Source of the DNA: Escherichia coli
GTDB taxonomy: Bacteria > Pseudomonadota > Gammaproteobacteria > Enterobacterales > Enterobacteriaceae
Assembly (NCBI RefSeq): GCF_036503815.1
Contig: NZ_AP027764.1
Coordinates: forward strand, 868,001 to 932,000
Length of the DNA: 64,000 bases
Reading direction: 5' to 3'
Within the stretch, counting starts at the first letter, position 1. Each line of letters begins with the position of its first letter. The notes under the pieces were generated by a model, which was not told the origin of the DNA, did no database searches, and saw only the letters and a list, made by a program, of their open reading frames with translations. This document shows, in pieces, positions 9,417-17,668 of this stretch. A program made the translations under genes and the position numbers.

Positions 9417-9440
9417 CCCCACGCGGTTGTACGCGTGGGG
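9417..9440. repeat. Perfect 9-bp inverted repeat between endA and rsmE
   Basis: CCCCACGCG at 9417-9425 and CGCGTGGGG at 9432-9440 form a stable stem with a 6-nt loop. Neither strand has a T run after it, so it may be an endA transcript-end or mRNA-stability hairpin, not a classical terminator. Confidence 0.6.
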
Positions 9441-9474
9441 TAGGGGTTAACAAAAAGAATCCCGCTAGTGTAGG

Positions 9475-10182
9475 TTAGCTCTTTCGCGCCTGGCAAGCGC
9501 GTTGCACATACGGGTTATGATTGCCCTGCACCTTCGCGATGCGTTCATCGCGCTCGCACTCCCAGTCGGTAACCGGATACATCTTGTTCCATGCGTTAAA
9601 CAGCTGCGTTTGCTGGCGAGAGAGTGTCAGGTTGTATTGGTCACGCATATAGAAGTAGGTGCGCGCAATGGCACCGCGTGCACGTGCTGGTGGCTCGGCG
9701 ACTTTTTCTTTGAAATCGACCTTCATAGCGCATTGACCGTACTGGCCTTCGCCGCCATTCCACTGGCTGTACATAAAGTTGCCGCGATCGCCATTCACCT
9801 CACCGACTGACGGTTGCAGGTTATGCATATCGCTTTCCATCTTGCGATAAACCGGATCTTTGGCACAGTTTTTACGTCCACCGTCCTGCCAGCACTGGCG
9901 CTGGTGACCGAACTGCCAGGCGGGAACAACGTGTTCCCACTCTACGCGGTTGGCGCGGTTTTCATTTTTGCGCACCTGATAGCCGCACGATTGCAGATCG
10001 ACAACGCCTTTTTTGCCCTGCCAGTCAATTTTACATCCGCAGTAAAACGTACCCGGTGCGTCAGCGTGGATTTTTACCGCCGCGGCTTTCGCCTGAGAAA
10101 AACTATTGATACCTTCGGCCAACGTCGGGCCGGAAAATGCTGCGCTCAGTACCACCGCAGCAATAGACAAATAACGGTACAT
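9475..10182 (-). CDS. endA: Endonuclease I, periplasmic
   Basis: 235-residue periplasmic DNA endonuclease that makes double-strand breaks in foreign DNA and is inhibited by tRNA. A signal peptide (MYRYLSIAAVVLSAAFSGPTLA) is clear. The active site is the His-Me finger VEWEHVVPAW followed by MHNLQPSVGEVNGDRGNFMY, which holds the metal-binding Asn/Asp. Eight cysteines in the mature chain (for example FYCGCK and RQCWQDGGRKNC) are consistent with disulfide bonding. An extra ATG one codon upstream (10185) is possible. Motifs and length look intact and functional. Confidence 0.97.
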   Translation of the reverse strand: MYRYLSIAAVVLSAAFSGPTLAEGINSFSQAKAAAVKIHADAPGTFYCGCKIDWQGKKGVVDLQSCGYQVRKNENRANRVEWEHVVPAWQFGHQRQCWQDGGRKNCAKDPVYRKMESDMHNLQPSVGEVNGDRGNFMYSQWNGGEGQYGQCAMKVDFKEKVAEPPARARGAIARTYFYMRDQYNLTLSRQQTQLFNAWNKMYPVTDWECERDERIAKVQGNHNPYVQRACQARKS

Positions 10183-10276
10183 CACTTACTCCGTGTTAAA
10201 ACGAGCCAGCAACGTAGCGAAAGTTGTTTTGGTATGCAATCAGCCAGATCAGGAAAGTTCCTGATAGTTCAGGTGG

Positions 10277-10774
10277 TTATTTTGCAATCAGCTGTTCACC
10301 GCAATGAACACAGCGATAGACGGCCTCGCCACGAACTACGCGATTATGGCGGCGTACGGTAAGCTGATGTTCCTGGCACTTGCAGTGGTAGGGGAAGGTG
10401 TTGCGACGCACGGATTGCAGTTCAAACTGGTGCGTACGACGAGCGGGAACGCCAAGCACGTTTTCCATCATCCACTTCCACTCTTTGCCATGTGGCGCTA
10501 CGCGGCCGAAATGTTTCCATACCAGCAAATGTGCCAGTTCGTGTGGCACCACTTCTTCAATAAAAGCTTCACTGTTTTCCAACAGCAAAACGGGATTGAG
10601 GCGAATTTCATAGCTTTCCAGCCAGGCTGTTCCGGCAGAGGTTCCGCGCTGGGTGTAAGAGAGTTTTGGCTCCGGGTAGTTACGCCCCAGCTTCAGGTTG
10701 GCCTGGGCGAGTTTTTCCCGCAGGCGACGCATAACGGCCTGTTGGATGGCGATAGGGAGACGGGATGTTTTCAT
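10277..10774 (-). CDS. sprT: SprT family zinc-binding protein
   Basis: 165-residue SprT-like protein. VVPHELAHLLVWKHFG supplies the HExxH-type metalloprotease motif, and the C-terminus has a zinc ribbon (CKCQEH ... CVHCGEQ). Eukaryotic SprT-family members (Spartan) cleave DNA-protein crosslinks; the bacterial role is unproven. The start at 10774 gives MKTSRLPIAIQ; the frame stays open for 33 further codons toward galP but lacks family similarity. Confidence 0.93.
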   Translation of the reverse strand: MKTSRLPIAIQQAVMRRLREKLAQANLKLGRNYPEPKLSYTQRGTSAGTAWLESYEIRLNPVLLLENSEAFIEEVVPHELAHLLVWKHFGRVAPHGKEWKWMMENVLGVPARRTHQFELQSVRRNTFPYHCKCQEHQLTVRRHNRVVRGEAVYRCVHCGEQLIAK

Positions 10775-10816
10775 AGCGGCAGAGGATAGAGCGAAGAAAA
10801 GATGACTGCAAGAGGT

Positions 10817-10842
10817 GGCTTCCTCCGCGACGGGAGGAAGCC
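10817..10842 (-). terminator. Hairpin after galP
   Basis: Ten-bp perfect stem GGCTTCCTCC / GGAGGAAGCC (10817-10826 and 10833-10842) with a 6-nt loop, directly after the galP stop. T-rich sequence follows only about 15 nt later on the minus strand, so termination strength is uncertain. Confidence 0.6.
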
Positions 10843-10850
10843 AGAGGAGA

Positions 10851-12245
10851 TTAATCGTGAGCGCCGATTTCACGCAGTTTACGACCTTTCATCAGATTAC
10901 GTTCAATATGTTCCAGCGAAACGTGTTTGGTTTCCGGTACCAGCCACAGTGTCAGCAGAATAAACAGTACGTTCAGAGCCGCATACACCCAGAAGGTGTT
11001 GGCGTTACCCAGCGTGTTGAGCATGGTCAGGAACGTTGCGCCAACGATCATGTTGGCAATCCAGTTGGTGGCGGTGGAGCAGGTGATGCCAAAATCGCGG
11101 CCTTTCAGCGGCTGAATTTCGGAGCACAGTACCCAAATCAGCGGACCGGCACTCATGGCAAAGCCGACAATAAACATCAACAGCATGGCGATGGCGAAAT
11201 ACTGCGCTGACGGAGAGTGGATACCGATATGCATCATTGTACCGAGTATGCCCATGCCAGCAGCCATCACCAGGAAGCCCAGCGTTAGCGTTGGTTTACG
11301 TCCCCAGCGGTCAACAAGGCCGATTGCGATAAAGGTGGCGAGTACGTTGGTGAGACCGACGATCACTGTCCCCCACATTTGCTCGGTGGTGTTGGTATAA
11401 CCCGCCAGTTCGAAGATTTTCGGCGCGTAATACATGATGACGTTCATCCCGGTGAATTGCTGCATTACCTGCAACAGTACGCCAAGGAACACCGCGCGGC
11501 GGAAGTTGCTGTTCTCTTTAAACAGCGCCCAGCCACTCTGTTTAACCTGCAAACTTTCACGGATTTCATCCAGTTCGCGTTTCGCTTCCGCGCTGGTGTC
11601 GCGCAGGCGCAGCAGCACGCGCTCGGCATCAACAAAACGGCGTTTGGCGGCAAACCAACGTGGGCTGTCTGGCAGGAAGAAAACACCAATCAGCAGCAAA
11701 ATTGCCGGGATGATAATCACACCCAGCATCCAGCGCCATGCACCAGTGTAGCTAAAGGCGGTATCAGAAAGATAAGCACCGAGGATCCCGATAGTGATCA
11801 TCAACTGATACATCGAGATCATACTGCCGCGAATTTTTTCCGGCGCAATTTCAGAGAGATACAGCGGTGCGGTATAAGAGGCCACACCCACCGCCAGCCC
11901 CAGCAGAACGCGGGAAAGAATCAGTACTTCAACGTTTGGCGCAGCCGCAGAGAACAGTGAACCGGCAACAAACAGAATTGCGCCGATCATCAGGCTCTTT
12001 TTGCGCCCGAGTTTAAAGGAGAGCCAGCCGCTACCCACCGCACCGACTGCCGCACCGAACATCATGGAGCTTACGACCCATTCTTGTGTGTGCGAAGTAA
12101 TCTGGAATTCATCAGCAATAAACGGCAGTGCGCCAGCAATTACACCGATATCCAGGCCAAAGAGTAATCCCGCCAGAGCGGCAAGGAAGCAGACGAAAAA
12201 CGTCATTGCCTTGTTTGACCGCCCCTGTTTTTTAGCGTCAGGCAT
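10851..12245 (-). CDS. galP: Galactose:H+ symporter GalP
   Basis: 464-residue major-facilitator sugar porter that takes up galactose, and also glucose, with protons across the inner membrane. Twelve hydrophobic segments can be seen. Signatures include GWLSFKLGRKKSLM (the loop 2-3 RXGRR-type motif), FLPDSPRWF after TM6, QQFTGMNVIMYYAPKIF in TM7, GLVDRWGRKPTL in loop 8-9 and VPETKHVSLE at the end of TM12. Start at 12245 gives MPDAKKQGR. The upstream region carries CRP and Gal repressor sites, in agreement with its known control. Confidence 0.98.
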   Translation of the reverse strand: MPDAKKQGRSNKAMTFFVCFLAALAGLLFGLDIGVIAGALPFIADEFQITSHTQEWVVSSMMFGAAVGAVGSGWLSFKLGRKKSLMIGAILFVAGSLFSAAAPNVEVLILSRVLLGLAVGVASYTAPLYLSEIAPEKIRGSMISMYQLMITIGILGAYLSDTAFSYTGAWRWMLGVIIIPAILLLIGVFFLPDSPRWFAAKRRFVDAERVLLRLRDTSAEAKRELDEIRESLQVKQSGWALFKENSNFRRAVFLGVLLQVMQQFTGMNVIMYYAPKIFELAGYTNTTEQMWGTVIVGLTNVLATFIAIGLVDRWGRKPTLTLGFLVMAAGMGILGTMMHIGIHSPSAQYFAIAMLLMFIVGFAMSAGPLIWVLCSEIQPLKGRDFGITCSTATNWIANMIVGATFLTMLNTLGNANTFWVYAALNVLFILLTLWLVPETKHVSLEHIERNLMKGRKLREIGAHD

Positions 12246-12308
12246 GATGCCCTCCAATATGGTTATTTTTTATTGTGAATTAAGATAGGTGAGTACGACG
12301 TAAAAAGA

Positions 12309-12324
12309 TGTGAAGCAAATCACA
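12309..12324. promoter_or_regulatory. CRP site upstream of galP
   Basis: TGTGA (12309-12313), six bases, TCACA (12320-12324): a perfect match to the CRP half-sites, 64 bp before the galP start codon. Confidence 0.8.
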
Positions 12325-12327
12325 TCA

Positions 12328-12343
12328 GTGTAATCGCTTACAC
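12328..12343. promoter_or_regulatory. GalR/GalS operator upstream of galP
   Basis: GTGTAATCGCTTACAC is a full match to the GTGNAANCGNTTNCAC operator consensus, placed 4 bp from the CRP site. Confidence 0.85.
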
Positions 12344-12509
12344 TAACATTTATCTTAGTTATGATTTAATTGCATGAAAATAATTGAGTTATATCATCAT
12401 AGATTAAACGCTGTTATCTGCAATTAAGACTTTACTGAAAAGAAATGTAACAGCTGTGAAAACTGAATAATAATATGAAAATATTACAAATATTTGGCTG
12501 GTGTAGTGG

Positions 12510-12525
12510 GTGTAATCGGTTTCAG
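12510..12525. promoter_or_regulatory. Second, upstream GalR/GalS-like operator
   Basis: GTGTAATCGGTTTCAG matches the same operator consensus at all specified positions but the last. Its centre is 182 bp upstream of the first operator, a spacing that would allow DNA looping. Confidence 0.55.
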
Positions 12526-12588
12526 TCGTGGTGATGATTTGAGGGTAAAACGTGTTCAGAAAGAATGATGTTATTGTGCAGGCGGTTT

Positions 12589-12668
12589 TTTTGCCGGATG
12601 CGGCGTGAACGCCTTATCCACTTACATGTGACAGCGGTTGTGGGCCTGATAAGCGTAGCGCATCAGGC
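12589..12668. repeat. BIME (two REP units) between galP and metK
   Basis: Two inverted REP units: one with GCCGGATGCGGCG...CGCCTTATCC (about 12592-12618), the other GCCTGATAAGC...GCATCAGGC (12644-12668). Together with the galP control region they fill the 12246-12729 gap. Confidence 0.85.
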
Positions 12669-12682
12669 ATTTCTCTGGAAAA

Positions 12683-12710
12683 GAAAAAGGCCAGCGCGAA
12701 GCTGGCCTTT
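12683..12710 (-). terminator. metK terminator
   Basis: AAAGGCCAGC / GCTGGCCTTT stem (12686-12695 and 12701-12710) with a 5-nt loop, followed on the minus strand by TTCTTTTCC. Confidence 0.85.
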
Positions 12711-12729
12711 GAAAGCAGGTGAAGAAAGA

Positions 12730-13884
12730 TTACTTCAGACCGGCAGCATCGCGCAGCAGCTGCGCTTTGTCGGTTTTTTCCCACGGGAAATGTTCACGAC
12801 CAAAGTGACCGTATGCTGCGGTTTCTTTGTAGATCGGGTGCAGCAGATCCAGCATCTGAATCAGACCGTATGGACGCAGGTCAAAGAACTCACGTACCAG
12901 CAGGGTCAGCTGCTCAGAAGGCACTTTCTCGGTACCGAAAGTTTCCACCATGATGGAGGTCGGTTCAGCCACGCCGATTGCGTAGGAAACCTGAATTTCA
13001 CAACGATCAGCCAGGCCAGCTGCAACGATGTTTTTCGCGACATAACGTGCTGCGTACGCTGCGGAACGGTCCACTTTTGATGGATCTTTACCAGAGAATG
13101 CACCGCCACCGTGACGTGCCATGCCGCCGTAGGTATCAACGATAATTTTACGACCAGTCAGACCGCAGTCACCCATCGGGCCGCCAATAACAAAACGTCC
13201 GGTCGGGTTGATGAAGAACTTGGTTGCGGAAGTCAGCCATTCTGCGGGCAGAATCGGCTTGATGATCTCTTCCATTACCGCTTCTTGCAGCGATTTCTGG
13301 TCGATCTCTTCAGAGTGCTGGGTGGAAAGTACTACAGCATCGATGCCAACGATTTTGCCGTCGTCATACTGGAAAGTCACCTGGCTTTTCGCGTCCGGGC
13401 GCAGCCACGGCAGAGTGCCGTTTTTACGTACTTCAGCCTGACGCTGAACCAGACGGTGTGCATAGGTGATAGGTGCTGGCATCAGCACGTCGGTTTCATT
13501 GGTTGCGTAGCCAAACATCAGGCCCTGGTCGCCCGCGCCCTGTTCCAGCGGATCGGCACGGTCGACGCCCTGGTTGATATCAGGGGACTGTTTACCGATA
13601 GCGCTCAGGACCGCACAGGAGTTAGCGTCAAAGCCCATGTCGGAATGTACATAGCCAATTTCGCGAACGGTGTTACGGGTGATCTCTTCGATGTCTACCC
13701 AGGCGCTGGTGGTGATTTCACCGCCAACTAAAACCATGCCGGTTTTTACGTAGGTTTCGCAAGCAACACGTGCTTTCGGATCCTGTTCGAGGATCGCGTC
13801 TAAAACGGCATCAGAGATTTGGTCAGCAATTTTGTCAGGATGCCCTTCAGAGACGGACTCGGACGTAAAAAGGTGTTTTGCCAT
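12730..13884 (-). CDS. metK: S-adenosylmethionine synthase
   Basis: 384-residue methionine adenosyltransferase, essential in E. coli: ATP plus methionine gives SAM. Family blocks: [18 protein letters not shown] near the N-terminus, [12 protein letters not shown], the phosphate loop [19 protein letters not shown], and the C-terminal FGTEKVP...[17 protein letters not shown]. Start ATG 13884 gives [10 protein letters not shown]. It is followed by a strong terminator. MetJ-type repression is expected from the methionine regulon. Confidence 0.99.
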
Positions 13885-13939
13885 ATTTAATATCACCTAA
13901 AGAGAATTTGGTTAGCTCAAACTGTTGTGTGGATTTTCT

Positions 13940-14191
13940 GTGGTAGCGGATCCTACCACGACTCTGCAGGTTAAAAACACTGGCAGTCTGAGTGTTAATC
14001 GGTATGGATGGATTAACATCTGGATGGCTATTTTAGGTCAGTTCTTCACCCAATTTCCACTTTTTTTTGAATCGTGTCTCATTCTGTTAAAAACGTGGCT
14101 GGAAATTTTTCCTGACAATGCTGGCATTCTGCGTATTTATCTTTTGCAATTTTCTGCCATTGTGGGGTATAAAACGCGGCGCGCGGCTTAA
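13940..14191 (+). CDS. yqgD: Small membrane protein YqgD
   Basis: 83-residue protein if started at the GTG at 13940 ([13 protein letters not shown]...). The middle ([26 protein letters not shown]) is a long hydrophobic stretch that would make one or two membrane segments. I match it to E. coli YqgD, of unknown function. It is divergent from metK and occupies that gene's upstream region, so some of its conservation could reflect metK control DNA. The start codon sits inside a GTGGTA/TACCAC hairpin (13940-13959), which could limit its translation. Confidence 0.55.
13983..14028. promoter_or_regulatory. Possible MetJ (met box) array upstream of metK
   Basis: On the minus strand this region holds consecutive 8-mers resembling the met box AGACGTCT, such as AGATGTTA and AGACTGCC. 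The matches are weak (about 5 of 8), so the call rests mostly on the known regulation of metK. It overlaps the coding sequence of yqgD. Confidence 0.35.
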
Positions 14192-14403
14192 ATAAAAAGC
14201 ACACGACGTTTCTTTCGTGTTGCCACTTCCAGCCGGGTTGAAATCAGAGTTTTGGCTTGTGGGTTCGTCTTAACAGGCGGCCGTGGAGGTGATACGAAAT
14301 AATGAACCGTTGTCTGCTGCTTAACCTGTCTCACCGTTCTGGTGAAGATTCGTTCCCCGCACTCTGCATCTCTGCTTTGCATACCTGCCGATGTTATACC
14401 CAT
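14188..14403 (-). CDS. yqgC: Small uncharacterised protein YqgC
   Basis: 71-residue, strongly basic predicted protein ([15 protein letters not shown]...RKKRRVLFI) that I match to E. coli YqgC. It has no recognisable domain or signal. Its 3' end overlaps that of yqgD by 4 bp on the opposite strand. It may be a spurious frame in speA upstream DNA. Confidence 0.4.
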
Positions 14404-14538
14404 CTCGGCGCTTCTCAGGATTCAAGAGCTGGTTACAGTTACTGAGGACTGAACAAGGGCGCTCTTGTAAAAACAAGAGTTTTCTCGTGGTTTCGCCGAA
14501 CTGTCACACTTACGTTCGGTTATGTGTTTAATAATGTT

Positions 14539-14670
14539 ATGAAAAAGAAACCGGTTGCGCAGTCGGAGCGTCAGCATACTTTGCTGGAAAATCCGTGTGC
14601 TTATGGGTTGTTATCGCAGTCCCAGGCTGCGATAGTCGTTAACTGTTTTACACTTAATAAAATAATTTGA
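14539..14670 (+). CDS. yqgB: Small protein YqgB, leader of speA
   Basis: 43-residue frame starting MKKKPVAQSERQH and ending NCFTLNKII, which I match to E. coli YqgB, a small protein reported as acid-induced. No ribosome binding site stands out. It ends 8 bp before the speA ATG and lies in the speA 5' leader, so it could couple translation to speA. Relative to the K-12 sequence I remember, the LLSQFQ segment reads LLSQSQ here. Confidence 0.7.
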   Translation: MKKKPVAQSERQHTLLENPCAYGLLSQSQAAIVVNCFTLNKII

Positions 14671-14678
14671 GGTTCGCT

Positions 14679-16655
14679 ATGTCTGACGACATGTCTATGG
14701 GTTTGCCTTCGTCAGCGGGCGAACACGGTGTACTACGCTCCATGCAGGAGGTTGCAATGAGCTCCCAGGAAGCCAGCAAGATGCTGCGTACTTACAATAT
14801 TGCCTGGTGGGGCAATAACTATTATGACGTTAACGAGCTGGGTCACATTAGCGTGTGCCCGGACCCGGACGTCCCGGAAGCTCGCGTCGATCTCGCGCAG
14901 TTAGTGAAAACTCGTGAAGCACAGGGTCAGCGTCTGCCTGCATTGTTCTGTTTCCCACAGATCCTGCAGCACCGTTTGCGTTCCATTAACGCCGCGTTCA
15001 AACGTGCGCGGGAATCCTACGGCTATAACGGCGATTACTTCCTCGTTTACCCGATCAAAGTTAACCAGCACCGCCGCGTGATTGAATCCCTGATTCATTC
15101 GGGCGAACCGCTGGGCCTGGAAGCCGGTTCCAAAGCTGAGTTGATGGCGGTACTGGCGCATGCTGGCATGACCCGTAGCGTCATCGTCTGCAATGGTTAT
15201 AAAGACCGCGAATATATCCGCCTGGCATTAATTGGCGAGAAGATGGGCCATAAGGTCTATCTGGTCATTGAGAAGATGTCAGAAATCGCCATTGTGCTGG
15301 ATGAAGCAGAACGTCTGAATGTCGTTCCTCGTCTGGGCGTGCGCGCGCGTCTGGCGTCTCAAGGTTCTGGCAAATGGCAGTCTTCTGGCGGGGAAAAATC
15401 GAAGTTCGGCCTGGCGGCGACTCAGGTACTGCAACTGGTTGAAACCCTGCGTGAAGCCGGACGTCTCGACAGCCTGCAACTGCTGCACTTCCACCTCGGT
15501 TCGCAGATGGCGAATATTCGCGATATCGCCACGGGCGTTCGTGAATCCGCGCGTTTCTATGTGGAACTGCACAAGCTGGGCGTCAATATTCAGTGCTTTG
15601 ATGTCGGCGGCGGTCTGGGTGTGGACTATGAAGGTACTCGTTCGCAGTCCGACTGTTCAGTGAATTACGGCCTCAATGAATACGCCAACAACATCATTTG
15701 GGCGATTGGCGATGCGTGTGAAGAAAATGGTCTGCCGCATCCGACAGTAATCACCGAATCAGGTCGTGCGGTGACTGCGCATCACACCGTGCTGGTGTCG
15801 AATATCATCGGCGTGGAACGTAACGAATACACGGTGCCGACCGCGCCAGCAGAAGACGCGCCGCGCGCGCTGCAAAGCATGTGGGAAACCTGGCAGGAGA
15901 TGCACGAACCGGGAACTCGCCGTTCTCTGCGTGAGTGGTTACATGACAGCCAGATGGACTTGCACGATATTCATATCGGCTATTCTTCGGGCACCTACAA
16001 CCTGCAAGAACGCGCGTGGGCTGAGCAGCTTTATCTGAGCATGTGTCATGAAGTGCAAAAGCAGCTGGATCCGCAAAACCGCGCACATCGCCCGATTATC
16101 GACGAATTGCAGGAACGTATGGCGGACAAAATGTACGTCAACTTCTCGCTGTTCCAGTCGATGCCGGACGCATGGGGGATCGACCAGTTGTTCCCGGTTC
16201 TGCCGCTGGAAGGGCTGAATCAAGTTCCGGAGCGCCGCGCCGTGCTGCTGGATATTACCTGTGACTCTGACGGTGCCATCGACCACTATATTGATGGTGA
16301 TGGTATTGCCACAACAATGCCTATGCCGGAGTACGATCCAGAGAATCCGCCGATGCTCGGTTTCTTTATGGTCGGCGCATATCAGGAGATCCTCGGCAAC
16401 ATGCACAACCTGTTTGGTGATACCGAAGCGGTTGATGTGTTCGTCTTCCCTGATGGTAGCGTAGAAGTGGAACTGTCTGACGAAGGCGATACCGTGGCGG
16501 ACATGCTGCAATATGTACAGCTCGATCCGAAAACGCTGTTAACCCAGTTCCGTGATCAAGTGAAGAAAACCGATCTTGATGCTGAACTGCAACAACAGTT
16601 CCTGGAAGAGTTCGAGGCAGGTCTGTACGGTTATACTTATCTTGAAGATGAGTAA
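14679..16655 (+). CDS. speA: Biosynthetic arginine decarboxylase
   Basis: 658-residue PLP enzyme of fold III that decarboxylates arginine to agmatine, the first step of the alternative putrescine route. The N-terminal barrel has FLVYPIKVNQHR, containing the PLP lysine; FDVGGGLGVDYEGT and VTESGR-type residues (TVITESGRAV) bind cofactor phosphate; LLDITCDSDGAIDHY carries the catalytic Cys region of the C-terminal domain. The ATG at 14679 follows a TTGAGG ribosome binding site. speB, the next enzyme, lies downstream beyond a lipoprotein gene. Confidence 0.98.
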   Translation: MSDDMSMGLPSSAGEHGVLRSMQEVAMSSQEASKMLRTYNIAWWGNNYYDVNELGHISVCPDPDVPEARVDLAQLVKTREAQGQRLPALFCFPQILQHRLRSINAAFKRARESYGYNGDYFLVYPIKVNQHRRVIESLIHSGEPLGLEAGSKAELMAVLAHAGMTRSVIVCNGYKDREYIRLALIGEKMGHKVYLVIEKMSEIAIVLDEAERLNVVPRLGVRARLASQGSGKWQSSGGEKSKFGLAATQVLQLVETLREAGRLDSLQLLHFHLGSQMANIRDIATGVRESARFYVELHKLGVNIQCFDVGGGLGVDYEGTRSQSDCSVNYGLNEYANNIIWAIGDACEENGLPHPTVITESGRAVTAHHTVLVSNIIGVERNEYTVPTAPAEDAPRALQSMWETWQEMHEPGTRRSLREWLHDSQMDLHDIHIGYSSGTYNLQERAWAEQLYLSMCHEVQKQLDPQNRAHRPIIDELQERMADKMYVNFSLFQSMPDAWGIDQLFPVLPLEGLNQVPERRAVLLDITCDSDGAIDHYIDGDGIATTMPMPEYDPENPPMLGFFMVGAYQEILGNMHNLFGDTEAVDVFVFPDGSVEVELSDEGDTVADMLQYVQLDPKTLLTQFRDQVKKTDLDAELQQQFLEEFEAGLYGYTYLEDE

Positions 16656-16673
16656 TTAAGATTATTCCGCTAT

Positions 16674-16713
16674 CGGGTCGATTTATTTATGTAAATCGAC
16701 CCGCTTTCTTTTT
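16674..16713 (+). terminator. speA terminator
   Basis: Twelve-bp perfect stem CGGGTCGATTTA / TAAATCGACCCG (16674-16685 and 16692-16703) followed by CTTTCTTTTT. It should separate speA from the lipoprotein gene. Confidence 0.9.
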
Positions 16714-16800
16714 ATATATTCTTAAAAATAATTTAGCTGCTTTCCTTATTAAATAATCTCCCTACAATCGCTGCATTAATTAAATGCAGAGGGAACGGTT

Positions 16801-17532
16801 ATGAAAAAATGGAAAGTACGTAGCGCGTTGGTGGCATTAGTCGTGCTGCTGGCCGGTTGTTCCAGTAATGCGCAGTATAATAGCAGTGCATCGGGCAATG
16901 TCGGCACCGCCTGGGGTGGGGATGTGCACTCAACGGTTCAGGGCGTATCTGCTGAACGAGCCTGGCGCGATCCGGCAGAGATGATCGTTATTAGTTATTC
17001 GACTAATGTTCCTTCCGGCTACGACCGCGTTTATAGCATCCGTATTAACGAACTTGAATATGCTATTCGCGATGGTAATTTTAATTCTCTACCTATTACG
17101 CGGATTTATAATTCATCAGGTAAAGAACTACGCTATATAGTCCATGCCAGAGTAGGAATGAATTACCAATTATATGTCCGCAATTACAGTCGTAACACCA
17201 ACTACGAGATCGTTGCGACAGTTGATGGCCTGGATGTTCTCAATGGTAAACAAGGTTCCCTGAATAACAACGGCTATATTGTGAATGCCGGGGATTCGTT
17301 GGCGATTAAAGGATTCCGCAAAGATAAACATACCGAAGCGGCTTTTCAGTTCGCCAACGTTGCTGATTCCTACGCAGCCAATTCGGCGCAAGGCGATGTG
17401 CGTAATACCGGTGTAATTGGCTTTGCAGCTTTCGAATTGCAAGGCCCGGCGCAAAACACGCTGCCGCCGTGCTCTGGACAAGCCTTCCCGGCAGATAACA
17501 ATGGCTATGCGCCGCCACCGTGTCGGAAATAG
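16801..17532 (+). CDS. Predicted outer-membrane lipoprotein between speA and speB
   Basis: I do not recognise this 243-residue protein. The N-terminus MKKWKVRSALVALVVLLAGC is a lipoprotein signal with lipobox LAGC and lipidated Cys20; Ser at +2 predicts outer-membrane sorting. The middle looks beta-rich with many Asn, Tyr and Ser, and the C-terminus carries two PPC motifs (TLPPCSG and APPPCRK) whose cysteines could pair. A GAGGGAAC ribosome binding site precedes the ATG. Strong terminators on both sides make it an independent unit. The upstream DNA is A+T rich. As I remember K-12, speA and speB are adjacent there, so this is probably a strain-variable gene. Confidence 0.85.
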   Translation: MKKWKVRSALVALVVLLAGCSSNAQYNSSASGNVGTAWGGDVHSTVQGVSAERAWRDPAEMIVISYSTNVPSGYDRVYSIRINELEYAIRDGNFNSLPITRIYNSSGKELRYIVHARVGMNYQLYVRNYSRNTNYEIVATVDGLDVLNGKQGSLNNNGYIVNAGDSLAIKGFRKDKHTEAAFQFANVADSYAANSAQGDVRNTGVIGFAAFELQGPAQNTLPPCSGQAFPADNNGYAPPPCRK

Positions 17533-17599
17533 TAACCTCGCTTGATGCTTCGCCCATTTAAGGCGATAATTAGCACAAAATTGTGTTTCGCAAATCCAA

Positions 17600-17640
17600 C
17601 CCTTCCTCGTCGGGCCTAACGACGCGGAAGGGTTTTTTTT
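17600..17640 (+). terminator. Terminator before speB
   Basis: CCCTTCC / GGAAGGG stem (17600-17606 and 17626-17632), extended by CGTCG/CGACG, followed by eight T. It ends 28 bp before the speB ATG, so the speB promoter must lie inside or upstream of it. Confidence 0.9.
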
Positions 17641-17668
17641 ATATCGACTTTGTAATAGGAGTCCATCC

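Noticed and set aside
13940..13959. GTGGTA/TACCAC hairpin upstream of metK as a SAM riboswitch
   Set aside because: Only a short simple stem in the metK leader; no SAM-I, SAM-II or related conserved core was seen, and E. coli metK is controlled by MetJ.
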